This document shows positions 7,802-15,283 of a stretch of 64,000 nucleotides of DNA, in pieces. The translations under genes were made by a program, and so were the position numbers. The stretch lies in assembly GCF_008795985.1 (NCBI RefSeq), contig NZ_VMHP01000001.1, forward strand, positions 930,001 through 994,000, read 5' to 3'. The stretch is from Marinobacter halotolerans (GTDB lineage: Bacteria; Pseudomonadota; Gammaproteobacteria; Pseudomonadales; Oleiphilaceae). The notes beneath the pieces are model-generated. The model was not told where the DNA came from, made no database searches, and saw only the letters and a program-made list of their open reading frames with translations. Within the stretch, counting starts at the first letter, position 1, and the number at the start of each line of letters is the position of its first letter.

Positions 7802-9268
7802 ATGGCGCAGGCGCAGACACTCGCCCGAAGAACACCCATGTCTTCGGTTGACCGGTCATGGTTCAGAATGGAAAGCCCGGAAAACCCGATGATGATCTCA
7901 GCGGTGCTGATATTCGAACAGCCCCTGTCCGTCAGCCAACTGAAGCGGACTCTTGATGAGCGCTTTCTCACTTTCCGGCGCTTTCAGCAGCGCGTTATCC
8001 AGCAGGGCGACCGGACCTACTGGCAGGACGACCCCCTGTTTCACATCGACAACCACGTCCACCGCATTGCCCTCGCCGGGGATGCCGGCAAGCGCGAACT
8101 GCAGGCGCTGGTCAGCGACATGAACAGCACAGCGCTCGATTTTCGGCGCCCGCTCTGGCAAATCCATTACATTGACCAGTATGACGGTGGCTGCGCTCTG
8201 CTGGTGAGGATTCACCACTGCATTGCCGATGGCATATCGCTGGTGCGGGTGCTGCTATCGCTAACCGACAAACAGGCAGAACCCACCCTCCGCAAAATTC
8301 GGTCTGCCGGGGCGCCGGGCCTGCCAGCACGCCCGGGAAGCGTCGTCAGTCGCTACGCCCGAAGGCTGTTTGAAACCGGCCAGACCGCCAGAGAGCAGGC
8401 AAGCCTGTTTATGAAATCCCTGCGGTCCGAGCCCGGCTATCCCATGAAACTTGCCTCAACGGCAGGAAGCGTTTCTCTCGACCTGTTGAAACTCAGCCTG
8501 GCCCCGGCGGAACCCAAAACCTGCCTCAATCCTGCCCTCAGTGGTCGCAAACAGGTGGCCTGGGCCGACCCGCTCAGCCTCGCCGAAGTAAAAGTATGCG
8601 CCCGGGCATTAAAAGGCACCGCCAATGACGTACTGTTATGCGCCGCCGCCGGAGCCATCCAGAAGCATTTCAACAACACCGGAGAAATACCGCCAGAATG
8701 CGGCATACGGGTGGCGGTGCCGTTCAACCTGCGCCCCCTGAATCAGCCAATCGACACCCTGGGCAACCAGTTCGGGCTGGTGCTCGTCAGCCTACCGGTT
8801 GAGGTCGTCAATCCGATCATGCGGTTCCGCCAGATTCAGGACAACATGAACCGCCTGAAACGCTCCTACCAGGCACAGGTCACCTACAGCCTGCTTGATC
8901 TTTTCGGCCGGGGCCCGGATGTTCTGGAAAGACGGGCACTATCCCTCCTGAGCGAGAAAGCATCGGCGGTTCTGACCAACGTGCCCGGCCCCAAGGAACA
9001 CGTTTACCTGGCTGGCGCCAAGCTCAAACAGCCTATGTTCTGGGTGCCCCAGAACGGGAATATCGGCATCGGCATGAGCATCTTCAGCTACGCGGGCACG
9101 GTGCAGTTCGGCATCACAATCGACAGAAGTATTTCCGTCGACCCGGAAGCGGCCATGGAATATTTCCGCGACAGTTTTACCGAACTCTATACCCACGCAC
9201 TGGAAAAACAGGATCAGGTCGACCAATTAAGCGAAGACCAGACGGCGAAAGCCCTTGAAGTCGGCTGA
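7802..9268 (+). CDS. Wax ester synthase/diacylglycerol acyltransferase (WS/DGAT), first copy
   Basis: Bifunctional acyltransferase that joins acyl-CoA to a fatty alcohol (wax ester) or diacylglycerol (triacylglycerol). The 488-residue protein has the catalytic HHxxxDG motif as HHCIADG at 138-144 in the N-terminal condensation-like domain, and a C-terminal DUF1298 domain with NVPGPKEHVYLAGAKL and PMFWVPQNGNIGIG. The ATG at 7802 follows GGGAG; Met13 is a second possible start. It stands alone between smpB and ssrA. Substrate preference cannot be read from the sequence. A second paralogue lies at 32710-34116. Confidence 0.9.
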   Translation: MAQAQTLARRTPMSSVDRSWFRMESPENPMMISAVLIFEQPLSVSQLKRTLDERFLTFRRFQQRVIQQGDRTYWQDDPLFHIDNHVHRIALAGDAGKRELQALVSDMNSTALDFRRPLWQIHYIDQYDGGCALLVRIHHCIADGISLVRVLLSLTDKQAEPTLRKIRSAGAPGLPARPGSVVSRYARRLFETGQTAREQASLFMKSLRSEPGYPMKLASTAGSVSLDLLKLSLAPAEPKTCLNPALSGRKQVAWADPLSLAEVKVCARALKGTANDVLLCAAAGAIQKHFNNTGEIPPECGIRVAVPFNLRPLNQPIDTLGNQFGLVLVSLPVEVVNPIMRFRQIQDNMNRLKRSYQAQVTYSLLDLFGRGPDVLERRALSLLSEKASAVLTNVPGPKEHVYLAGAKLKQPMFWVPQNGNIGIGMSIFSYAGTVQFGITIDRSISVDPEAAMEYFRDSFTELYTHALEKQDQVDQLSEDQTAKALEVG

Positions 9269-9284
9269 CCCGCCCACATATACT
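9255..9284 (+). promoter_or_regulatory. Sigma-70 promoter of ssrA
   Basis: TTGAAG (9255-9260), 18 bases, TATACT (9279-9284). The first G of the mature tmRNA, at 9293, lies nine bases after the -10 element, as expected for a start point. The -35 element lies inside the last codons of the WS/DGAT gene, so ssrA has its own promoter despite the 24-base gap. Confidence 0.7.
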
Positions 9285-9292
9285 GCAGTTAA

Positions 9293-9657
9293 GGGGACGA
9301 CATGGCTTCGACGCCGGTGGCGAACCCTTGAGTGCATGTCGAGATGGCAGCCAATCTCGTTAATCCAAAGCTGCAACGCAATAGTCGCAAACGACGATAA
9401 CTACGCACTAGCAGCGTAAGCTGCTAGTCGTCCTGACTGGGTCGCCCGTAGCCCAGAAGCTACATCTCAGGACGTCATCGCTTACGGGATGCTCCTTTAA
9501 CCAGATCTCACTGGTTAAAGGCTAAGATTTAAAGAGATCGGTCCTTGCACCCTGGCTCTCGGGTCGCTTGGACTTAAATCAATAGAGAGACGCTAAACAT
9601 GTAGAGCTCAAGGCTGAGTACTGGCGGACGCGGGTTCAATTCCCGCCGTCTCCACCA
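9293..9657 (+). ncRNA. ssrA: Transfer-messenger RNA (tmRNA)
   Basis: One-piece tmRNA of about 365 bases. The 5' end GGGGACGACATGGCTTCGACG and the 3' end, with the T-arm GGGTTCAATTCCCGCCGTCTCC and encoded CCA (9655-9657), form the tRNA-like part. The resume codon and tag frame are at 9387-9419 and encode ANDDNYALAA followed by TAA, the proteolysis tag ending in the ALAA degron. It acts with SmpB in trans-translation. tmRNA 3' ends are common phage integration sites, but no integrase or attachment duplicate is seen downstream. Confidence 0.97.
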
Positions 9658-9665
9658 AACAGCAA

Positions 9666-9692
9666 AAAGCCCCGGACTTCCGGGGCTTTTTC
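9666..9692 (+). terminator. Rho-independent terminator of ssrA
   Basis: AAGCCCCGGACTTCCGGGGCTT forms a strong stem with loop ACTT or similar, followed by TTTTTCG. It begins nine bases after the tmRNA CCA end. Confidence 0.88.
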
Positions 9693-9803
9693 GTTTCAGG
9701 ACCAACATCCATCTTCGCACCTGCATGCAATCAAAGGCATGAGCGAACGGGGTTTTCATGTAAGCTCTCCCCTATCGCATCCAGTATTTCCCAAAAAGGC
9801 ATT

Positions 9804-10670
9804 ATGAAAGTACCGAAGAGATTGCAGCCCCTTGTCGACGACGGCATGGTGGACGAAGTGCTTTACCAACTGATGAGTGGTAAAGAGGCTCAGGTGTATG
9901 TGGTTCGCTGCGGTGATCAAGCTCGTTGTGCCAAGGTATTCAAGGAGTCCCAGAAGCGGAGCTTCAAGCAGGCGGTGGAATATCAGGAGGGCCGGAAGGT
10001 GCGTAACACCCGCCGCGCCCGCGCCATGAGCAAGAAAACCCGCTATGGCCAGAAAGAGCAGGAAGACGCCTGGCTGAATGCCGAAGTGGACGCCCTTTAT
10101 CGGCTGGCAGCGGCCGGTGTGCGCGTGCCGGAGCCCTTCGGGTTTGTTGACGGCGTGCTGCTGATGGAACTGGTGACCGATGACGATGGCAAAGCCGCGC
10201 CGCGGCTTGATGATGTCATGTTTACACCGGAGCAGGCCCTGGAATATCACGACATGATAATTGGCGAGGTGGTCCGGATGCTCAGTGCCGGGCTGATTCA
10301 TGGTGACCTTTCCGAGTTCAACGTGCTGGTGGAACCGGAGGGTCCGGTCATCATAGATCTGCCACAGGCGGTGAATGCCTCTGGCAACAATAACGCCGGG
10401 CGCATGTTGGAGCGGGATGTGGACAACATGCGCCGCTATTTTGGCAAATACGCCCCGGAACTGTTGATTACCGACTACGGCAAGGAAATCTGGGCACTTT
10501 ACGAAAGTGGTGATCTGCACCCGGACACTGAGCTGACAGGCTGCTTCGAACACGATACCCAAAGCGCTGATGTAGATGAGCTGATGGCGGTGATAGAGGC
10601 CGCCAAAGAAGAAGAGTCTGAGCGCCAGGAACGCATGCGTGACGACGAGGACGATGACGGGCTCAGGTAG
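9804..10670 (+). CDS. RIO-type serine protein kinase
   Basis: Small atypical protein kinase of the RIO1 group found in Pseudomonas and relatives. The 288-residue protein shows the ATP-binding lysine in CAKVFK (Lys44), the catalytic loop HGDLSEFNVLVE with Asp168 and Asn173, and the metal-binding Asp185 in IIDLPQAV. The C-terminal 30 residues are very acidic. The bacterial substrate is unknown. The reading frame ends by overlapping the end of the convergent MOT1 transporter by eight bases. Confidence 0.88.
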   Translation: MKVPKRLQPLVDDGMVDEVLYQLMSGKEAQVYVVRCGDQARCAKVFKESQKRSFKQAVEYQEGRKVRNTRRARAMSKKTRYGQKEQEDAWLNAEVDALYRLAAAGVRVPEPFGFVDGVLLMELVTDDDGKAAPRLDDVMFTPEQALEYHDMIIGEVVRMLSAGLIHGDLSEFNVLVEPEGPVIIDLPQAVNASGNNNAGRMLERDVDNMRRYFGKYAPELLITDYGKEIWALYESGDLHPDTELTGCFEHDTQSADVDELMAVIEAAKEEESERQERMRDDEDDDGLR

Positions 10671-11790
10671 CCGTCTGTTGGCTGCGTACCCAGGCTGCCC
10701 TGAAGGTTTCGGCCGCCACCCCGGCCAGCAACCCGGTAAACGGGTTGGCCAGGACAGTAACCAGCGCCGTTATCGCGATAACCGGCCAGCAGGATGGTTT
10801 TGCAGTTGTCAGGCGCCGGCTGAAAGCCAACTCGGTGGCTGCCAGTAACAGCAGGGCGCCGAGCCCGGCAGTGGGAATCGCTGCAATCAGGGCAAGGCCG
10901 CCCGGTGCCAGGACAACAATAAACAGAACCACGCCAAGCAATACCGGGGCCACGCCCGTGCGCGCACCGTAGCGATAGTGGGCCGCCAGGCCGCCAGCTC
11001 CGTGGCACATGGGCAGCGCGCCCAATGGAACCATCAGCACGTTGGCCAGGCCGCTGCTTACCGACAGCCGGGCCGGGGTCACGCGATGGGATTTGTCGCC
11101 AAAATAATCCTCTGCAATTAACGCGGTCAGCACGATGGCATTGGTCAGCGTCAGCGCCAGCTGGGGCAGGGTTACCAGGGCAAAGCCCTGCTGGATGGCA
11201 TCCGGGCTTGGTAATCCGGGCAGAGAGAAAATGGAAGAATCCGCTGCATCAAAGGCGAGCCCCGGGGCTCCCACCACCAGGCCGACGGCGATTGCCGCAC
11301 AGAGGCCCAGAAGCGCCGAGGGCAACTGCGGCCTAAGCAATGGGACAACCAATAGCACAGCCAGGGTGGCGATACCCACGGTTGGGGAGGTAGCAAGCAG
11401 CCCCACGCTCATGCCAGCCAGCAGAATCCCCAGCCCCAGCTGAAGGCCACTCAACACGGATCTTGGTATAAGCCGGCCCAGACTGTTTATCCAGCCGGTA
11501 AATCCCAACAGCAACAGAACAACCCCGATCATCACGCCACTGGCCACCAGGCTCTCGGCGCTTATCTGGCTTGTAAGCAGCACTGCCGTCACCGCTTTCA
11601 TCGGCTGGACCGGAATTGGCAGGCGGTAATACAGCCCGGTTGCGATGTAGAACAGGGCAAACCCTAACAACACGGGTATGGGGGCCAATCCCGCCACTCC
11701 GATAGCCCCCAGGCTGAGCGGCAAAAGGGTACCCAGGTCACCCAGCGCCCCGTTGGCCTCTTTCAGTAAACGATTGTGCGATGAAACCAT
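10663..11790 (-). CDS. MOT1-family molybdate/sulfate transporter
   Basis: Membrane transporter of the SulP-related MOT1 group (PF16983 type), about 375 residues with 10-12 spans. Typical features are the start NGALGDLGTLLPLSLG near 12-27, the PIPVQPMKAV motif near 58-67, and a second, similar half with ALPMCHGAGGLAAHYRYGARTG. Known members move molybdate. It follows the HTH/PBP regulator on the same strand and faces the tupBCA region, so an oxyanion role (molybdate, tungstate or sulfate) is inferred. I chose the ATG at 11790; a GTG at 11835 would add 15 residues. Confidence 0.8.
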   Translation of the reverse strand: MVSSHNRLLKEANGALGDLGTLLPLSLGAIGVAGLAPIPVLLGFALFYIATGLYYRLPIPVQPMKAVTAVLLTSQISAESLVASGVMIGVVLLLLGFTGWINSLGRLIPRSVLSGLQLGLGILLAGMSVGLLATSPTVGIATLAVLLVVPLLRPQLPSALLGLCAAIAVGLVVGAPGLAFDAADSSIFSLPGLPSPDAIQQGFALVTLPQLALTLTNAIVLTALIAEDYFGDKSHRVTPARLSVSSGLANVLMVPLGALPMCHGAGGLAAHYRYGARTGVAPVLLGVVLFIVVLAPGGLALIAAIPTAGLGALLLLAATELAFSRRLTTAKPSCWPVIAITALVTVLANPFTGLLAGVAAETFRAAWVRSQQTAT

Positions 11791-11923
11791 GAAAACTGAC
11801 TCTGCATTCCGCGCCTGTACCCGGCGGGGAATCACTCATTGAGAAAACCTGCTGTTCCATCACGGGTTTGTAATGAACAACCCCAATCTATACGACGGGA
11901 TTTCCAATAAAGTCCTAGACCAA

Positions 11924-11958
11924 GATCATCGGGGCGGCAAGTTGCCGGCCCGGTGATC
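11924..11958 (-). terminator. Long imperfect hairpin after the tup regulator gene
   Basis: A 35-base inverted repeat with 17-base arms (15 of 17 paired) and a one-base centre. It overlaps the stop codon of the regulator (11957-11959) and lies ahead of the MOT1 gene. There is no clear T tract on the minus strand, so it may be a weak terminator, an attenuator or an RNA 3'-end stabiliser. Confidence 0.4.
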
Positions 11959-12862
11959 AGGCGTTGTGGCAAACGCTGCCTAGCTGATCGATGTCATACC
12001 CCCCCATGCTTTCGGCCCGTTCGCGGAAATGCTGGCCACGGCAAAAGGCAAGCAGAGCCTGAAACTGAGGCTCGAAATAACTGCGACGCCGCATGGCCAG
12101 ATCAAAGGATTCCGTATGCAGCGGGATGAAATCCAGACCGTGTCGTCGGGCTGAGGTTTCAACACCAAGACCGCAATCCGCGCGTCCTTCGCGCACATCC
12201 AGCGCAAGATCATCTTCGCCAAGAGCGGGGTGCGGTGAGGTCTTGAGCTTGCGGGCATCCAGGTGTTCTTTTTCCAGCAGCCAGGTCAGCACCGAGTCAG
12301 CGCCGGCACCGGGCTGTCGCCTAACCATCGTAACCTGGGGAGAAAACAGATCCTTTAGGCTGCCGATGCCTTTGGGATTACCCGGTGACAATAGCAGGCC
12401 CTGCCGTCGTCGTGCCCAGTGAATCATCACCAGGTCGCGCAGCCCGCCCAACCCGCAATGCAGCGGATCATTTCCGGCGCCGGTCTCCGGGTCGGTCAGA
12501 TGCATGCCAATCAGCATCGCGCGCCCATCCAGCAGGCGTGTGACGCCATCGCCACTGCCATGACAAAGCAGAGCCAGATCACTGCCGGCCTCGCGTACAG
12601 CCCATTCCAGCAAGGGATCGTTGCTGCCAGCGAGGATGGGCGCGATGGTGGCGCCACTGCCCGTGTCGCCCTCTAAATGGCTCATGATCCAGCGATCCAC
12701 CGCCTGCCGCGGGAAAAGCAGCTTTCCAGTGACTTTTGTGCAGGGAATCTGATGCTCACGAACCAACTCGTAGACCTTGCGCTGCTTAAGGCGCAGGTAG
12801 TCGGCAACTTCCGAAGTCGTCAGAAGATCATGGCGCGTGGTGCTATTTCCGTTTGTTTTCAT
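11957..12862 (-). CDS. One-component regulator: excisionase-like HTH plus PBP-like ligand domain
   Basis: A 301-residue protein. Residues about 13-62 form a MerR/excisionase-type helix-turn-helix (LTTSEVADYLRLKQRKVYEL, then a wing ending FPRQAVDRWI). Residues about 75-295 look like a periplasmic-binding-protein fold (PBP_like, as in PF12727) without any signal peptide, so it should sense its ligand in the cytoplasm. It diverges from tupBCA and precedes a MOT1 transporter, which suggests that it senses tungstate or molybdate and controls both. It is not ModE: no TOBE/Mop domain is visible. Ligand and sign of control are inference. Confidence 0.8.
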   Translation of the reverse strand: MKTNGNSTTRHDLLTTSEVADYLRLKQRKVYELVREHQIPCTKVTGKLLFPRQAVDRWIMSHLEGDTGSGATIAPILAGSNDPLLEWAVREAGSDLALLCHGSGDGVTRLLDGRAMLIGMHLTDPETGAGNDPLHCGLGGLRDLVMIHWARRRQGLLLSPGNPKGIGSLKDLFSPQVTMVRRQPGAGADSVLTWLLEKEHLDARKLKTSPHPALGEDDLALDVREGRADCGLGVETSARRHGLDFIPLHTESFDLAMRRRSYFEPQFQALLAFCRGQHFRERAESMGGYDIDQLGSVCHNA

Positions 12863-12901
12863 GACGGCCGCTTCTGGGTGTGCACTTATCTTGTTTTAAG
12901 T

Positions 12902-12953
12902 TGCATATATTACAGCGCTACGTGCATTTCCGCGAGCAACCACAGAATATGCA
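12902..12953. promoter_or_regulatory. Inverted half-sites in the regulator-tupB divergent gap
   Basis: TGCATAT (12902-12908) and ATATGCA (12947-12953) are perfect inverted copies separated by 38 bases, within the 118-base gap between the regulator gene and tupB. Their centres are 45 bases apart, a little over four helical turns. They could be half-sites for the neighbouring regulator. No ModE-like palindrome is present. Confidence 0.3.
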
Positions 12954-12980
12954 GTACTGACCCGTTAAAAGCGATCTGAA

Positions 12981-13682
12981 ATGAGCAGTAGTGGCCCTTT
13001 TGACCAGGCGTTGAACCTGATTCTTTCCCTGGATCCGACACTGACCCAGATTATTTCCCTGTCTTTGCAGGTGAGCCTGACCGCCGTGCTATTGGCGGCC
13101 GCACTCGCTTTGCCAGTGGGCGCTGCCGTTGCCCTGTTCCGGTTCCCGGGTCGCGGCGTTCTGGTGACCGCGCTCAATGCGCTGATGGGGCTGCCGCCAG
13201 TAGTCGCAGGGCTGATGGTTTATCTAATGCTCTCGCGTGCCGGGCCGCTGGGCTCCTGGGGCCTGCTGTTCACTCCCACTGCCATGGTGGTGGCCCAGAC
13301 ACTGCTGGTGTTCCCTATTGTTGCGGCGCTGTCCCGCCAGGTGGTCGAAGATCTGTGGGAAGAATATCGGGAACAACTGCAATCCCTCGGCTGCAACCGT
13401 CTCAGGGCAATTCCGACCCTGCTCTGGGATGCACGCTTTTCGCTGATCACCGGTGTGCTTGCAGGTTTTGGGCGTGCCAGCGCGGAAGTTGGCGCCGTGC
13501 TGATTGTCGGCGGCAATATCGACGGCGTGACGCGGATGATGACCACAGCCATCGCACTGGAGACCAGTAAAGGCAACCTGCCACTGGCTCTGGGGCTGGG
13601 CATTGTACTGTTGCTGCTGGTGGCGTTGATCAACGGCGGCGCTTATCTAATGGGTGAATCCGCCAAACGGAGGCTCGGATGA
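12981..13682 (+). CDS. tupB: Tungstate ABC transporter permease TupB
   Basis: Membrane subunit of a tungstate-type ABC importer, 233 residues with about five or six spans. It has the ABC importer (EAA) loop around residues 125-150 (EEYREQLQSLGCNRLRAIPTLLW) and the G-rich segment AGFGRASAEVGAVLIVGGNI that is characteristic of the TupB group. The stop overlaps the tupC start by four bases. No strong ribosome site is seen before the ATG at 12981. First gene of tupB-tupC-tupA. Confidence 0.87.
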   Translation: MSSSGPFDQALNLILSLDPTLTQIISLSLQVSLTAVLLAAALALPVGAAVALFRFPGRGVLVTALNALMGLPPVVAGLMVYLMLSRAGPLGSWGLLFTPTAMVVAQTLLVFPIVAALSRQVVEDLWEEYREQLQSLGCNRLRAIPTLLWDARFSLITGVLAGFGRASAEVGAVLIVGGNIDGVTRMMTTAIALETSKGNLPLALGLGIVLLLLVALINGGAYLMGESAKRRLG

Positions 13683-14419
13683 ACGATATGAGCGTCACCC
13701 GGGGGCTGCTGCCACTGCAACTGGACAATGTCTGCTTCCGTCATCGCAACCAGACGCTGTTGCAGGACATCAACCTGAATCTCGGCGTTTCTGGCAGAAC
13801 AGTGATCCTTGGCCCGAATGGGGCCGGAAAAAGCCTGTTGATGCGGCTCTGCCACGGACTGTTGCAACCCACCTCGGGTAACGTTCGCTGGGCTCTGAAT
13901 GACACCTCGATTGCTTCCATTCGTCAGCGACAGGCCATGGTGTTTCAGCGTCCGGTACTGCTGCGTCGTTCGGCGTTGGCCAATATCTGTCACGCGTTGG
14001 CGCTTCATGGGATCAAACGCTCGCAGCGAATCGGCCCGGCAATGGACGCGCTGGAACGTTTCGGATTGGCGGAACTTCATGCCCGACCGGCGCGGGTGCT
14101 CTCCGGCGGGGAACAACAGCGCCTCGCCCTGGCGCGGGCCTGGGCACTGAAACCAGAGATCCTGTTTCTTGATGAGCCCACCTCGGCGCTGGACCCGGCT
14201 GCGGTCAAATCCGTGGAAGAGGCAGTCACTGCGTTCCAGGCGCTGGGCACCCGTATCGTCATGAGCACCCACGACATGAACCAGGCCCGGCGAATGGCGG
14301 ATGACGTGGTGTTTATTCTTCGCGGTCGGGTACATGAACACACGCCGGCCCCTGCTTTTTTTGAGTCGCCGCAGACGGCTGAGGCGGCTGCTTTTATTCG
14401 TGGAGAGCTTATCTGGTAG
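13679..14419 (+). CDS. tupC: Tungstate ABC transporter ATP-binding protein TupC
   Basis: ATPase subunit of the importer, 246 residues. Walker A GPNGAGKS is at 45-52, the signature LSGGEQQRLALARA near 141-154, Walker B ILFLDEPTSALDP near 162-174, and the switch histidine in STHDMNQ near 199. It lacks the C-terminal TOBE domain common in molybdate ModC proteins, which fits a Tup-type system. Translation is coupled to tupB. Confidence 0.88.
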   Translation: MNDMSVTRGLLPLQLDNVCFRHRNQTLLQDINLNLGVSGRTVILGPNGAGKSLLMRLCHGLLQPTSGNVRWALNDTSIASIRQRQAMVFQRPVLLRRSALANICHALALHGIKRSQRIGPAMDALERFGLAELHARPARVLSGGEQQRLALARAWALKPEILFLDEPTSALDPAAVKSVEEAVTAFQALGTRIVMSTHDMNQARRMADDVVFILRGRVHEHTPAPAFFESPQTAEAAAFIRGELIW

Positions 14420-14470
14420 GAGCTCGGCACGATTCACATAGATCCACTATCAACCGGAAGGAGAACAACA

Positions 14471-15274
14471 ATGACAATCCGACTGTTTGCAATTGCACTG
14501 ATGACGCTGGCCCTCGCCGCACCGGCGCAGGCAGGCGATCCGTACATTACCCTGGCATCGACCACCTCTACCGAGGCATCCGGCCTCTTCGGACATATCA
14601 TCCCTGAGTTTCGTGAAAAGACAGGCATCAATGTTCGCGTCGTCGCTGTCGGCACCGGCCAGGCCTTTGCGATTGCCCGGGCCGGCGACGCTGACAGCCT
14701 GATGGTGCACGACACCGCCGGGGAGAAAAAGTTTGTGGCCGAGGGTTATGGCACCGAACGGAAGGATGTCATGTACAACGACTTCGTGCTGATAGGGCCG
14801 TCCAGCGACCCGGCAGGAATAGCGAATGCCAAATCGGCGGCGGATGCCATGACCCGCATCGCCAATGCCGAAGCACCGTTTGCGTCCCGCGGTGACGACA
14901 GCGGAACCCACCGCGCCGAGCAGCGTCTCTGGTCAAACGCTGGCGTCGAGCCGGATGGCAGCTGGTATCGGGAATTGGGCAGCGGTATGGGTGCGACACT
15001 GAACACCGCCGCAGGGATGAATGCCTATGTAATGGCAGACCGCGCCACCTGGCTCAACTTCTCGAACCGGCAGGATCTGAAGGTCCTGTTCGAGGGTGAC
15101 AGGGTGCTGTTCAACCAGTACGGCAGCGTTCTCATCAACCCTGAGCGTCATCCGGGGCTCAAACATGACCTGGCCAACCAGTGGCACCAGTGGCTGCTGT
15201 CAGATGAGGGCCAGGCGGCGATTGCCGGACACACGATCGATGGTCAGCAACTGTTCTTCCCCAACGCGAAATAA
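14471..15274 (+). CDS. tupA: Tungstate-binding periplasmic protein TupA
   Basis: Substrate-binding protein, 267 residues, with signal peptide MTIRLFAIALMTLALAAPAQA (cleavage near residue 21-22). The mature protein opens with TLASTTSTEASGLF, the STTST oxyanion-binding loop of the TupA group, rather than the ModA pattern. AGGAG precedes the ATG at 14471. Last gene of the tup unit, 51 bases after tupC, and convergent with the GMC oxidoreductase gene with only nine bases between stops. Tungstate over molybdate is inferred from family resemblance. Confidence 0.88.
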   Translation: MTIRLFAIALMTLALAAPAQAGDPYITLASTTSTEASGLFGHIIPEFREKTGINVRVVAVGTGQAFAIARAGDADSLMVHDTAGEKKFVAEGYGTERKDVMYNDFVLIGPSSDPAGIANAKSAADAMTRIANAEAPFASRGDDSGTHRAEQRLWSNAGVEPDGSWYRELGSGMGATLNTAAGMNAYVMADRATWLNFSNRQDLKVLFEGDRVLFNQYGSVLINPERHPGLKHDLANQWHQWLLSDEGQAAIAGHTIDGQQLFFPNAK

Positions 15275-15283
15275 ATTACTGCG

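Noticed and set aside
9293..9804. Possible genomic island or attachment site at the tmRNA 3' end
   Set aside because: ssrA is a common integration target, but the next genes are a terminator and a RIO kinase; no integrase and no repeat of the ssrA 3' end were seen.
11806..11832. Molybdenum-cofactor-type riboswitch before the MOT1 gene
   Set aside because: There is a hairpin (ATTCC/GGAAT with inner GCC/GGC), but the region is too short and lacks the conserved Moco RNA core that I would expect; it may be partly coding from a GTG at 11835.
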